Assembly: GCF_000172155.1 (NCBI RefSeq)
Contig: NZ_ABIZ01000001.1
Span: forward strand, 1,860,001 to 1,924,000
Source of the DNA: Verrucomicrobium spinosum DSM 4136 = JCM 18804
GTDB lineage: Bacteria; Verrucomicrobiota; Verrucomicrobiia; Verrucomicrobiales; Verrucomicrobiaceae
Length of the DNA: 64,000 nucleotides
Direction: 5' to 3'
Of the stretch, positions 42,060 through 51,522 are shown one piece after another; position 1 is the first letter of the stretch; each line of letters begins with the position of its first letter. The notes beneath the pieces were generated by a model. The model ran no database searches, was not told the DNA's origin, and saw only the letters and a list, made by a program, of their open reading frames with translations. A program made the position numbers and the translations under genes.

Positions 42060-43241
42060 TCAAGCCGTGCGTGCCTGGAAAAAACGGTTGCGCAGGGCGA
42101 GGAAGGGAGTTTCCACCAGCCTTGTGGAGATGACCCCCAGGAGGATGGCTCCAGCCCAGTAGATGGCGGTGAGCGTCCACCAGTCCAAGCTGCCCCCCTC
42201 CTTGAGCCCGGGGATCAATCCCAGCCACCGTGGCAGCGCCAGATGCCAGAGGTAGATCCCGTAGGAGTTTCTGCCCACAAAGGTCAGGGCAGCCACGGCC
42301 CACTGCTTGCCCGGCTTCATCGTCGCCAGTCCCAGCAGCAGCGCTCCGGAGGCCAGGGCCAGGAGGGTGAGTCCGGCGGTGTACATCAGCCAGTGAGTTT
42401 GGCGGGTGATCAGGAAAAAGGGCAAAAAGCCCAGACTCCCGGCAAGGATGAGCGGCAGCGTGTGCTTCTGAGCCCAGGCGGGGAGCCTGGAGTCTGGCCG
42501 ATGCCAGTAGCTGGCAATGAGCACTCCGAAAGCCAGGGTATCCAGCCGCAAATGAGTCTTGTACAAGTGCAGGTACTCAGCGAATTCCGGATGCAAAGAC
42601 GCATTGTAGATCCGCACCCCAAGGCAGATGGCGCAGACTGCCAGGAGCGACGCAGACAATGCCTTCCCATTGTGCCATGGCTTCCGTTTCCACAGGCACC
42701 ATGCCGCCACCAGAGCCACAAGGGTGTAGAAATGCTCTTCCACCGCCAGGGACCAGGTGTGTTGCCAAAGCCGGTGATAATAGTTCTGTAGAAACAGCAA
42801 CTCTCCTGCCACCCCCTTCCACGGTACGACCCCGCCCGACAGGTGTTGGACGACCACTGTCACGACTACCAGACAGTACAGTGAGGGGATGATCTTGAAC
42901 GAACGGCGGACCATGAAGCGCACGACCCTGACCGACCCTGTTTTGTGCCATTCTGCAAATATTAATCCAGACACTAGAAAACCACTCAGCACAAAGAAAA
43001 GATCCACCCCCACCCATCCGCCCGTGCGCAGCATCTGCGTCACGTGATGCACGGGGCGGCTCGTCTCCTCCGGACACACAGGGAAGTGGGAGCCCAGCAC
43101 GAGCACCACGGCCAGGCAGCGCAAGATGTCCAGACCCGGCTGACGCTGCCCTTGCATTCGTCGTGGCGGCACCGGTCCAGTCTCTGGCGAGAAGGGAGCG
43201 CACGCGGCAGGTGCGGGGCTGACGGCTTCAGTCATGATCAC
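42060..43241 (-). CDS. Acyltransferase-3 family membrane protein
   Basis: 393 residues, about ten membrane helices. QPGLDILRCLAVVLVLGSHFPV holds the conserved R and H; DLFFVLSGFLVSGLIFAEW, HTWSLAVEEHFYTLVALVAAW and FVGRNSYGIYLWHLALPRWLG are typical. Paralogous to the protein at 38324-39565. A Pro/Ala-rich N-terminal region precedes the first helix. Likely acylates the exported glycan. Confidence 0.87.
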   Translation of the reverse strand: MIMTEAVSPAPAACAPFSPETGPVPPRRMQGQRQPGLDILRCLAVVLVLGSHFPVCPEETSRPVHHVTQMLRTGGWVGVDLFFVLSGFLVSGLIFAEWHKTGSVRVVRFMVRRSFKIIPSLYCLVVVTVVVQHLSGGVVPWKGVAGELLFLQNYYHRLWQHTWSLAVEEHFYTLVALVAAWCLWKRKPWHNGKALSASLLAVCAICLGVRIYNASLHPEFAEYLHLYKTHLRLDTLAFGVLIASYWHRPDSRLPAWAQKHTLPLILAGSLGFLPFFLITRQTHWLMYTAGLTLLALASGALLLGLATMKPGKQWAVAALTFVGRNSYGIYLWHLALPRWLGLIPGLKEGGSLDWWTLTAIYWAGAILLGVISTRLVETPFLALRNRFFQARTA

Positions 43242-43312
43242 CGCTGATAGCTGCTTTTTTGCAAGGGTGCAGCAGCAACCCTTCTCCCCGGTGCTTTTTT
43301 GACGCGGGGGGT

Positions 43313-44095
43313 TTAGTACGTGTACTTGGTCTTCAGGCCGGCCCTGCCAAGCATGCGGCTCATGACCTTGGCGATTCGAGACCGCAGATAGTAAAAATAA
43401 AGTCTCCAGTCAATGCGACCAAACACTCTGGGCCGGTTGCCCTGGTTGAGCTCTCGCGCCAGTCTGGGCAGATCATTGCGCCGGTCGTGGATGATCTTCA
43501 CTTTGGAGAAGCCACCGATCGCGACGGGATGCCAGACGCGCAGGTTGTACTCCGGCGGGAGAATGAGCACCCGGGCGCTGCTCAGGTACACAGCTTCTCT
43601 CAGGGAAGGCTGATTCTGGCGTGTGCCGGAGGCAAACTTGTCTTTGTGGATACGGGGCCAGCTTTCCAGGAGAGCCCGTACGGAAGGAGTGATCCGGTAA
43701 GCAATCACGCCCCCATTGATGGTCGGCAGACTTTGCGGGAGGGTCTCGATGGCGAGATCACTGCGCCAGGGGTCGTGAACCACAGCAATCTCGAAGTGGT
43801 CGAGTGCCTCAAAAACCTCAAAGCACTCGTCGCAGACATAGGTGTCTGTGTCCAGGTGCAGCGTCTTCTCAAAGGGGCTGCGCAGCAGTGGTTCCACCAC
43901 ATCGTGGAAGGAGTGTTCTGCTTTTACCACCGGAAACACAAAATCAAACTCCTTGGTCAGGGGGTGATCCACCAGATCAGTGAAAACGGCCGCCAGCAGT
44001 GAAGGCATCTGTAGCTTGGCACTTCTCCTGGAGGCCACAGCTTCCTGTAGGTGTCGCAAGCCGGTCGCGACGTAGTGCAAACCTACCTCGCTCAT
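43313..44095 (-). CDS. Putative nucleotide-diphospho-sugar transferase, copy 1
   Basis: 260 residues. YVATGLRHLQEAVASRRSAK, FTDLVDHPLT, then KTLHLDTDTYVCDECFEVFEAL with a DxD metal/sugar-binding motif and TINGGVIAYRITPSVRALLESW: a GT-A fold of the putative PF03407-like or GT8-like type. A clear paralog lies just upstream (44344-45219). Specific reaction not known. Confidence 0.68.
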   Translation of the reverse strand: MSEVGLHYVATGLRHLQEAVASRRSAKLQMPSLLAAVFTDLVDHPLTKEFDFVFPVVKAEHSFHDVVEPLLRSPFEKTLHLDTDTYVCDECFEVFEALDHFEIAVVHDPWRSDLAIETLPQSLPTINGGVIAYRITPSVRALLESWPRIHKDKFASGTRQNQPSLREAVYLSSARVLILPPEYNLRVWHPVAIGGFSKVKIIHDRRNDLPRLARELNQGNRPRVFGRIDWRLYFYYLRSRIAKVMSRMLGRAGLKTKYTY

Positions 44096-44343
44096 ATTTC
44101 AAAGGGGCCAGCGATAGCGTTTTGCATTCAATAGGAGTGGGGAAATCTCCCGAGACCGGGAATGATAGGCAATCAAGCTCCAGTCCGAGGGGGATATAGG
44201 GCGATACTTTAGAGCATAAGAACTCTATCATGATTGAAATGCAAGTATGAATTTTAATGGAGACGGCAAAAGTCGAAAAGCTACAGTGATATACCCCTAT
44301 GGGTGTACGTAGCTCCCGTCTTCAGCTCCAGTTCACTGCCGGA
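44096..44343. other. 248-bp AT-rich gap between two paralogous transferases
   Basis: Noticeably more AT-rich than the genes around it. It may hold a promoter for the 43313-44095 gene or mark an old insertion or deletion boundary. No clear -35/-10 pair was found. Confidence 0.45.
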
Positions 44344-45219
44344 CTATTGCCGGGCCGTGCTTGTTTCCGTGCTGCTGGTATTCCATCCAGGGGGCTTCCG
44401 GCCGAAGACACGCTTGATGGTGCCGGCCAGTCCCAGGCTCAGGGCCCGCATTGCCAAGGTCTTGAGGCGAATACGGCACCAAGTGAGGAAAAACCTCAGG
44501 TGCACCGGGCCATAGTAGAGGGGAGGGTGGCTCGTGTCGTGACCTAGCAGTTGAGCCAGCTCTTCGAGGCAGGGGCTCCGGTCATGCAGAATTTTGACCG
44601 AGGCAAAACCTCCGAGTACGACCGGATAATTGGTCCGGAAATTGTACTCGTTGGGGAGGACGTAGAAGTTTACCTTGGAGTGAAACAAGGTGTGGCGGAA
44701 CGCAGGTTGATCCGCCTTGCGCTTCTTTGAGAACACCTTTTCGTAGCTTTCCTCCCAGTCCGCGAGGAACTTAGACGCCAAAGGACTCTTGTTGAAGACC
44801 ACGACACCGGTGTTGAAGGAGGGGAAAGTGCCCGGAAATTCTTCGAACTTGTACTCGTTCCGATACACCTCATGGGCCACTGCCAGATCGAACCGGTCCA
44901 GCACCCAGAAGATATCCTCACAGGGCTGGCAGATGTAGGTGTCGGTGTCCAGATAGAGGGTCTGCTCGTAGGGGCTCTCCATCATGGCCCGGATCTTTGC
45001 CCGCCGCCCCATCTCTCCCGTCGCAGCGGGAAAGACGTGATCAAACAATCCTGCGGGAACGCTCTGGTCGGTGAAGATCGAGAGCGAAAGGCCAGGCATC
45101 AACTTCGCCGCTTGTCGTGCCGAGATGAGCGCTTCTTGAAGGTGCTTCTCACCTGTAGCCACATAGATGATACCCCGGTGCAGTGAACGGTGTGGCATGG
45201 AGGCGGAGGGGGCGAGCAT
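44344..45219 (-). CDS. Putative nucleotide-diphospho-sugar transferase, copy 2
   Basis: 291 residues. IIYVATGEKHLQEALISARQAAKLMPG, FTDQSVPAGLFDHVFP, then QTLYLDTDTYICQPCEDIFWVLDRFDLAVAHE with DxD, and SFNTGVVVFNKSPLASKFL. Resembles its neighbour at 43313-44095 along the whole length. An in-frame ATG at 45198 is an alternative start. Putative glycosyl-transfer role in the glycan pathway. Confidence 0.7.
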   Translation of the reverse strand: MLAPSASMPHRSLHRGIIYVATGEKHLQEALISARQAAKLMPGLSLSIFTDQSVPAGLFDHVFPAATGEMGRRAKIRAMMESPYEQTLYLDTDTYICQPCEDIFWVLDRFDLAVAHEVYRNEYKFEEFPGTFPSFNTGVVVFNKSPLASKFLADWEESYEKVFSKKRKADQPAFRHTLFHSKVNFYVLPNEYNFRTNYPVVLGGFASVKILHDRSPCLEELAQLLGHDTSHPPLYYGPVHLRFFLTWCRIRLKTLAMRALSLGLAGTIKRVFGRKPPGWNTSSTETSTARQ

Positions 45220-45315
45220 GAAGAAAAGCGCAACAAAGGAGCGCTTTGAAAGAATAGCAATGCTACAGCTAAAACAAGTGCAAAGCGAGAATGTTCTTGG
45301 TTTGTTGTCGCAATG

Positions 45316-46098
45316 TCAATTGTCAGAATTGAGACGAGTCGCCTCGATCTTCATCTTGATATGATCGGTTTGACCCTTCCTGAAGCACTCGCTTTCCGCA
45401 GCAGACACGACGGCCTCAAAACTGGCGCGGCATCCTGGGACCTTGCGATCGTGAAACTCGATGGCGAACTGGCGCACCTTTCTGATCCACGGTGCCGCAG
45501 CTGAGAAGATGGCTTTCTCGGCTCCTTCCACGTCCACTTTCAGGATGTCGATGTGTGGCATCTCATGTTGTTCCATCAACTCCGGTACGGTCACCGTCTG
45601 GACGGTGCCTGCACCGGTGGTTTCACTGCAGAAGAAGGAGACGCTGGCATCGGACGGGTTCGCGATGTTGACCCTCGTCTTGGTGGGCCAGAGGGCCGCG
45701 AGCGCAGGTTTGATCTTGGGATAGGCGCTGGCGTTGCGCTGGAGCAGGTCCCAGTTCTCGTCTGCTGGCTCGATGGCGATGATGGTGGCCTCGGGAAAGG
45801 TGATGGCGTAGAAGATGGCGGTGAGGCCGATGTTGGCTCCTGCATCGATGATGTACTCTGGGGCGGCGGCGGTGGGAGCCGCATACTCTCTGGAAATGAA
45901 CACTTCATCCCACACTCCCACGTCCACGGTTCCTCTGCGGACGGTTGCTGGGTACCGTCCCCCAGGGGGCTTCACGCTCACGAGCCGGCCTTTCTGTCCT
46001 AGGCGTAGTCTGAAATAGGCCCAAAAGCCGTAAGGTCCGCCGTAGGCAGCAAGATAGCTCCTGAGATTCGCAAGCTGCCTGTGGAAGGGAAGGGGCAT
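45316..46098 (-). CDS. FkbM family methyltransferase, copy 1
   Basis: 260 residues. SAM-binding motif IDAGANIGLTAIFYAITFP, IAIEPADENWDLLQRNASAY, and the FkbM core HIDILKVDVEGAEKAIFSAAAPW. FkbM enzymes O-methylate hydroxyls of sugars or macrolides. Here it probably caps or decorates the glycan. Two further FkbM genes are in the cluster (47190, 52662). Confidence 0.87.
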   Translation of the reverse strand: MPLPFHRQLANLRSYLAAYGGPYGFWAYFRLRLGQKGRLVSVKPPGGRYPATVRRGTVDVGVWDEVFISREYAAPTAAAPEYIIDAGANIGLTAIFYAITFPEATIIAIEPADENWDLLQRNASAYPKIKPALAALWPTKTRVNIANPSDASVSFFCSETTGAGTVQTVTVPELMEQHEMPHIDILKVDVEGAEKAIFSAAAPWIRKVRQFAIEFHDRKVPGCRASFEAVVSAAESECFRKGQTDHIKMKIEATRLNSDN

Positions 46099-46179
46099 CA
46101 GTGTGTGGTGACTCCGCGAAAGTAAGAGGGCGGGATCTGGACAACGGGGCAGAGGTTGCTGCCAACATGTCCCCGAGCA

Positions 46180-47142
46180 TTACGCATGAGACGAGCCCTT
46201 GCTACCGACAGTTTCCAGTTGAGCAAGCACTGCCTTCAGCACCACCTCAGGGGTGATATTGCGAAGGCATGCCCGGTCGTAAGGGCAGGCGGAGCACAGC
46301 CAGCAGGGTGAACAGGAGATGTCTGTGTGCAACTGGATGGCCCGTGGGTAAGGGTACACAGGCGCTTCGTATCCGCCGACGATGATAACAGACGGAACCC
46401 CATAGGCATGGGCAACATGCATGCCGCTTGAAGGAGGGCCCAAGAAGACCGTGGCATGGGATATGGCTGCGAGGTAGGCGGGCACGGACGTTGAGCCCGC
46501 GATGGAAACAAAGCGCGGATGCCGGGGTGGAGCGGGGAAGAAGGAGCTCTGCCCGAGTTCCACCACGGTGGCATCTGGAGGGAGGGATTCCACCAGCGTT
46601 GTCCAATACGCCAGGGGCCACTGTTTATTAGGTGTCCAGGCGCTCGCCACTGGTTGGATGACGATGATCCTGCCAGTACTTGGGTACTTGCCTCCGGGAG
46701 CGTCACGTGGGAAGCTGGGCAGGGGGATGGGGTACTCGTCGGGAACCAGCCCCAGTCGCGAGGCCATCTGTTCGTTGATGGACAACTGGGTCTTGCCAAC
46801 GTAGCCAAGCCCCTTGGAATCCTTGGGGAGGCTTCCTGAGTCGTAGGGAATAACGTGAATGGTGCTGGGGACCTGCTTGAGCACTTCCGCGAACCGACTG
46901 TGGAAGGTGACTCTGGCAGAAGGCCTTTGGGCGGCGAAGCTCTGCAGCACCCCCCAGATCATGAGCTCGTCCCCCAATCCACCTGCCACGGAGTACGTGC
47001 TCAGGTTGCGAGGCAGGAAGCGGGCTCGCAATCGCATGCAGGCCAGGACGGTGCGAGGTATCGTCCGCATGCACCGCACGAAGAGATGCCGTTGCAGCTT
47101 CGCAACGACTCGAGGCGCTAATGTTGATAATTTGCCGGCCAC
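46180..47142 (-). CDS. Glycosyltransferase family GT9 (heptosyltransferase-like), copy 1
   Basis: 320 residues from a GTG at 47142. SVAGGLGDELMIWGVLQSF (GT9 N-terminal GGxGD), IIVIQPVASAWTPNKQWPLAYWTTLVESLP and FLGPPSSGMHVAHAYGVPSVIIVGG match WaaF/WaaC-type enzymes that use ADP-heptose or related donors. The Cys-rich tail (CSPCWLCSACPYDRACL) recurs in its paralog at 49483, where it reads CAPCWLRDACSYGRKCL. Sugar donor cannot be proven from sequence. Confidence 0.85.
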   Translation of the reverse strand: MAGKLSTLAPRVVAKLQRHLFVRCMRTIPRTVLACMRLRARFLPRNLSTYSVAGGLGDELMIWGVLQSFAAQRPSARVTFHSRFAEVLKQVPSTIHVIPYDSGSLPKDSKGLGYVGKTQLSINEQMASRLGLVPDEYPIPLPSFPRDAPGGKYPSTGRIIVIQPVASAWTPNKQWPLAYWTTLVESLPPDATVVELGQSSFFPAPPRHPRFVSIAGSTSVPAYLAAISHATVFLGPPSSGMHVAHAYGVPSVIIVGGYEAPVYPYPRAIQLHTDISCSPCWLCSACPYDRACLRNITPEVVLKAVLAQLETVGSKGSSHA

Positions 47143-47189
47143 TGATCCGGAGAGGGCATTTCTGATCTGGCGGGTTGGGCACCCGCCTG

Positions 47190-48278
47190 CTAGGGATCCA
47201 TGAGGATGTTCGACAGCCGGTTGGCCGGGAACTTCAACTTCAAAGTCTCCGCCTTGTCCTTGTGGGCGGCGAAGAGGTTCACATGTTCACTGAACAGGTA
47301 GCGCTGGACGGTGCGGATCTGTACCAGAGCCAGGCGTTTCGTTTTTTCGACGCCTTGTCTGCCTGGTGCATGGAACTCCTGCGTGAGGTGGGTCATCCCC
47401 GGTTCACTGGAGTCAATCCATGCGGGGATGTAAAGCTGGTACCCAGCGTCTTCCAGCCAATGGAGGGGGGAAAGGGTGTTGGTCGGCTTCTCCCGCCAGT
47501 TCTCAAGGATGATCCAGGGTTTGGCTGCCGCAATGGTGGCAGCTGCCCCTTTCAGGACAGAGAGTTCGTGGCCTTCCACGTCCATCTTGATCAATGAAGG
47601 AGGGGGAAGAGGAAGGCTGTCGGCAGTGGCGCAGGCCATCCGGGCACCGCCGCTGGATTCATCCACCATGCCCAGTCCGCTGTGGAGGTTGTCGGCGAGT
47701 TTCATCCCCACCTGTCCAGACTTGTCAGACAGGGCAATTTCATGACAGGTGACCACCTTCTGGAGCCCTGCTTGTTCCACGGCACGGGCGAGATCCCGGT
47801 GCGACCGCGGAAAGGGTTCAAAGGCGTGAATCGCACCTGAAAATTCCGGATGGGCCGCGAGATGAAGGCTGAAGTAGCCCCAGTTGGCTCCAATATCCCA
47901 GAAGTGGGAGGTCTCGGAGGCAAAGGTGTCAATGAGCATGCCGGTCTCCACCTCATAGCCAGACCGGTACTTGGGCAGGTAGATCGCGTGAAACTGGGTG
48001 TTGTGAGCGTCAAAGGCGATGGATTTGCCCCCCTTGGGCAAAGCCAGCTCAAAGCGGCCTGTGGACGGGAGCCGGAGCCGTCGCGAGAACCGGTAGGCCC
48101 TGCGGGCCAGCGCCGCGGCCAGATTTCCGCTGCGGGTGCGACGTCCCCCATGGTAGGCAAAAGCGTAGAGCCGCGCCTGCCAGGGCAAAGATGCGATCTT
48201 GAAGGGATTCCTGGGCACGACCTGGCGGCTGGGATATTCCTGCTGATCGCTCAAAAATGATTTTACGGAGACTAACAC
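47190..48278 (-). CDS. FkbM family methyltransferase, copy 2
   Basis: 362 residues from a GTG at 48278, which overlaps the upstream GT2 stop (GTGTTAG); an ORF open to 48362 would overlap that gene by 91 bp and is less likely. SAM-binding HFWDIGANWGYFSLHLAAHP, IHAFEPFPRSHRDLARAV, and core SLIKMDVEGHELSVLKGAAATI. Transfers methyl to a sugar hydroxyl; partner not known. Confidence 0.84.
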   Translation of the reverse strand: MLVSVKSFLSDQQEYPSRQVVPRNPFKIASLPWQARLYAFAYHGGRRTRSGNLAAALARRAYRFSRRLRLPSTGRFELALPKGGKSIAFDAHNTQFHAIYLPKYRSGYEVETGMLIDTFASETSHFWDIGANWGYFSLHLAAHPEFSGAIHAFEPFPRSHRDLARAVEQAGLQKVVTCHEIALSDKSGQVGMKLADNLHSGLGMVDESSGGARMACATADSLPLPPPSLIKMDVEGHELSVLKGAAATIAAAKPWIILENWREKPTNTLSPLHWLEDAGYQLYIPAWIDSSEPGMTHLTQEFHAPGRQGVEKTKRLALVQIRTVQRYLFSEHVNLFAAHKDKAETLKLKFPANRLSNILMDP

Positions 48279-49438
48279 AATGTTGGACGGCTGACTGATG
48301 GGGGTGCCTGCCCCAACGGGACATCGTGGCCCGCATGCACTTCTACGATACGCGGCGGCCATTCTGCATGAAAATCTTTCAGAAGTTCTGACACAATTGT
48401 TTCATAGTCCCTCCGCAGACCTGCTGGGAAGGCGAACAAGGAGGACACCCTTTCCCAGAACAGGGCGCGGTCCTGCTGCCAGGTGTTCATCAGCCGGCGT
48501 GGAAAGAGGTGGGCGTTTCTGCGCAGGTTCATGCGCAGGAGGCCGGAGTACTCCACGGCAGCCCATGACCTGGGGCCGAGCACGCGCTTGCGCCAGTCAG
48601 GCACCTGCTTCCAGTGGTCGGGCACGCCACTCTGGGGATCATCCAGCACTCTCTCCAGGGCCCTGCGAAAAATGAGAGACTGCCCCAGATCGAATTTCCT
48701 CGATGCCTGGCCAGGCCGGATGCGCCAGGTGGCGACCCGGTCTGGAAGGGCGATGATATCTGAGGCGAGCGCGGCCCTCAGGGCCCACTCTGCATCACCC
48801 AGATAGGAGAGATCTGTGGGGTAGAGGCCAGTCTTTTCCAGCAGTCGGCGGCGGATGAGCACGCCTGTGATGCTGCCGATTCCCAACGGAAAGCCTGCCA
48901 GGAGCAGGGCGAAGGTTTCGCGGGAGATTCTGCCCGGGCGACCTTGCAGGACCGCGCCCAGGTACTTCCAGATGCGGGGTTGCGGACGGGGCAGGATCTG
49001 GTCATGGACGTCAATTTCATCGACCTCCGTCACGACCATGTCCACGTCTGGGTTGGCCAGCAGAGGCGCGGCCAGAATCTCCAGGCAGCGTGGGTACATT
49101 GTATCGTCCGCCGTCGCCACATAGACAAATTCTCCTCGAACCCGCCGCAGGCACTCGTTCCAGCCGGCGTAGAGGCCCTCCTTGGGGACCCGGTAGAGAC
49201 GCACTCTCGCATCCGTTGCCAGTTCAGAGAGGTGTTCCCAGGTGCCATCGTCCGAGTAGCTGTCACAAACGATCAATTCCCAGTCGCTCAGCGTCTGGGA
49301 AAGGATGGAATCTGTCCGCTGTCGCAGGAACTCAATGGCGTTCAGCGTGGGCAGGCAGATGGATACAAGGGGACGCTCTGAGGTGTTCAATGCTTGATTT
49401 GGCTGGTGGATGGGGCGTGTCAAAGTGGAACAAGACAC
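48272..49438 (-). CDS. Glycosyltransferase, family GT2, copy A
   Basis: 388 residues from a GTG at 49438 (a TTG at 49462 is an alternative, and the true start may be slightly later). GT2 motifs: VSICLPTLNAIEFLRQRTDS, WELIVCDSYSDDGTWEHLS, GLYAGWNECLRRVRGEFVYVATADDTMYP. The protein at 51523 is a close paralog. Transfers sugars from nucleotide donors; donor not known. Confidence 0.85.
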   Translation of the reverse strand: MSCSTLTRPIHQPNQALNTSERPLVSICLPTLNAIEFLRQRTDSILSQTLSDWELIVCDSYSDDGTWEHLSELATDARVRLYRVPKEGLYAGWNECLRRVRGEFVYVATADDTMYPRCLEILAAPLLANPDVDMVVTEVDEIDVHDQILPRPQPRIWKYLGAVLQGRPGRISRETFALLLAGFPLGIGSITGVLIRRRLLEKTGLYPTDLSYLGDAEWALRAALASDIIALPDRVATWRIRPGQASRKFDLGQSLIFRRALERVLDDPQSGVPDHWKQVPDWRKRVLGPRSWAAVEYSGLLRMNLRRNAHLFPRRLMNTWQQDRALFWERVSSLFAFPAGLRRDYETIVSELLKDFHAEWPPRIVEVHAGHDVPLGQAPPSVSRPTLC

Positions 49439-49482
49439 CGTGGCGGCTGAGAAAGGAAGCAAGGAACGAGCCGGGTTCGAGA

Positions 49483-50400
49483 CTATGCCTGCGGTGGCTG
49501 CTCCAGATGCTGGAGGGTGGCCGCCAGAACGTCACGAGGATGTATTTCCTGAAGACATTTTCTGCCGTAGCTGCACGCATCCCGCAGCCAGCACGGGGCG
49601 CAGGGCTCCGCCCGGTAGAACTGCTTCGAAAGAGGGTAGGGGTGAGGCAACTCGTATCCGCCGATGACGATGGATGACGGCACCCCGTAGCCGTGGGCGA
49701 GGTGCATTCCCGCCGAGACAGGGCCGATGAACACGTGGCTGGCCTGAATGGCGGCGGCGTACTGTGCGAGAGAGGTTCGCCCCAACAACTCCCGGTAGCC
49801 GGGATGGGCGGGCGGGGTGGTGAAGATGCTGCGGGCTCCCAGTTCCAGAATGGTGCAGGAGGCGGGCAGGCCCTCCAGCAGAGTCCTCCAGTGGGCCTCC
49901 GGCCACTGTTTGTTCGGCGTCCAGTTGCTGGCCGTGGTCTGGATGGTGATGAGGGGGCCGGGGTGGTGGCATTCGGCGGGCACTTCGGATGCGGGGCGCC
50001 GAGGCAGGTCGATGCGGAAGTCTGGGAGCGGCATTCCCAGGTACTGTGCCATCTGGGCCATCACAGGGGCATCCTGCCTGGCTGCGTAGGTCAGGCCCAG
50101 GGCGCTTTTCGGCGTGGTCCCCGGCACCATCCTTTGCACGTCGGAGAAGCCCGCCATGCCTTGAAACAGTTCTGGATGCCGGGTGTGAAAAATCAGCCGC
50201 AGCCCGGGGTTCGCCCGGGACGCTGCCTGGGCCACGCCTGCTGCCATCACCTCATCGCCCAGGCCACTGGGGATGGCGTACACCTCCAGCTTGCGCCTCT
50301 TCCAGGGGGCGCTGACGTTCGTCCGCCAGGTTCGCTGAAATGCGAGCTGCAGCATGGTTGCCCGGCGTTTCCACCCGGGACTGGCCAGATACTTCAGCAT
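49483..50400 (-). CDS. Glycosyltransferase family GT9 (heptosyltransferase-like), copy 2
   Basis: 305 residues. VYAIPSGLGDEVMAAGVAQAAS, LITIQTTASNWTPNKQWPEAHWRTLLEGLP and FIGPVSAGMHLAHGYGVPSSIVIGG are the GT9 core; the Cys-rich end CAPCWLRDACSYGRKCLQEI parallels that of the copy at 46180. GT9 enzymes normally build LPS inner core, so their occurrence twice in this cluster is notable. Confidence 0.85.
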   Translation of the reverse strand: MLKYLASPGWKRRATMLQLAFQRTWRTNVSAPWKRRKLEVYAIPSGLGDEVMAAGVAQAASRANPGLRLIFHTRHPELFQGMAGFSDVQRMVPGTTPKSALGLTYAARQDAPVMAQMAQYLGMPLPDFRIDLPRRPASEVPAECHHPGPLITIQTTASNWTPNKQWPEAHWRTLLEGLPASCTILELGARSIFTTPPAHPGYRELLGRTSLAQYAAAIQASHVFIGPVSAGMHLAHGYGVPSSIVIGGYELPHPYPLSKQFYRAEPCAPCWLRDACSYGRKCLQEIHPRDVLAATLQHLEQPPQA

Positions 50401-50443
50401 GGAGGGCTGGCTTGTGGCATATCGGTCATGATCGGCTGCCGGA

Positions 50444-51478
50444 TCAGGCCACGGCGTTCACCGTGGTGCCGGGGGGGCTGGCCTTTTCCGCAGCGGCGGA
50501 GAGTCGCACATGTTCCCGCTCATACAAGAGGCGGAGCGGGATGGCTTTGAGCGCTTCTGACCAGGCCTTGCCACCCCGCAGGCGCATCAGGGCGGGGAGG
50601 TGGCCTATTTCCGCAAGCAGGAGCGTGAGCCACCTGGCCTCGGCCTCAGAGCGGGTTTTCTTGAGCAGCTGGGTAAAGGGCAGTTTCATCTCCCGCCGCA
50701 CATGTCGATGCAGCATGCGGGTGAGGCGCAGCCGGCTCAGGCGGGCCAGGCGGTTTCCTTTCAAACCATCATTGCGCTCCTTGCGGGGCGTCTGATTTTT
50801 GCAGATGAAGCGGCTGAACACGGAGTGCGGATCCGGCTCATACCAGCAGGATTCGCGGAAACTGATGGCCCGGCAGCCCTCGGCGATGGCACCGTTGTGC
50901 AGCTCGTACTTGATGGACAGGTCCACTTTGCTGTTCAGGTCCCAGAAATAACTCATGGTCCCCAGTGTGTAGCTGAAGAAAGCCTCGATCACCCGGTCAT
51001 CAAAGGTGATCTCGCGGGGGGAATCGCCCCAGATCTCGCGCATGGGCTGACGGTCGGTTTCCGTGATGGTGCCATCTTCGTGGATGTCCACCACGCCGTA
51101 GTTTCTCACCAGCACTGGCAGGCTGGTGGCCTGCTGCATGCTGGCGACATTGCGCTCAATCAGCTCCGGTCCAAACAAGTTGTCATCCTCCAGGACGCAG
51201 GCATAGCGGGATTCCGGGAAATACTTCACGGGAGCAAAGGCCTTGCTCAAGTTGCCCACCATGCCCAGGTTCTGCGGGTTCGGGCGGTATTCGATGCGCG
51301 GATCTGCCATGGACTCCACCACCTGGCGGCCCTCCTGGCCAGCGGAGTCGTCGAACACGGCTGCCTTCCAGTGGGTGTAGGTCTGGGTGAGCAGGCAGCG
51401 CAGCGCCCTGACCAGGAGTTCCGGGCGCTTGTAGGTGATGACGCGGACTTCGACGAGGGGGCTGGCGCTAGGGGACAT
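50444..51478 (-). CDS. Glycosyltransferase, family GT2, copy B
   Basis: 344 residues from the ATG at 51478 (TTG at 51505 gives 9 extra residues). EVRVITYKRPELLVRALRC, WKAAVFDDSAGQEGRQVVES, and ARYACVLEDDNLFGPELIERNV-like DxD (EDDN) are GT2-like. The remainder is helical with basic regions. Transfers sugar to the glycan; details unknown. Confidence 0.8.
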   Translation of the reverse strand: MSPSASPLVEVRVITYKRPELLVRALRCLLTQTYTHWKAAVFDDSAGQEGRQVVESMADPRIEYRPNPQNLGMVGNLSKAFAPVKYFPESRYACVLEDDNLFGPELIERNVASMQQATSLPVLVRNYGVVDIHEDGTITETDRQPMREIWGDSPREITFDDRVIEAFFSYTLGTMSYFWDLNSKVDLSIKYELHNGAIAEGCRAISFRESCWYEPDPHSVFSRFICKNQTPRKERNDGLKGNRLARLSRLRLTRMLHRHVRREMKLPFTQLLKKTRSEAEARWLTLLLAEIGHLPALMRLRGGKAWSEALKAIPLRLLYEREHVRLSAAAEKASPPGTTVNAVA

Positions 51479-51522
51479 CGGAGGGCAGGATGAAACAAAG
51501 ATCAATCAGGGAGGTGTCGCAG

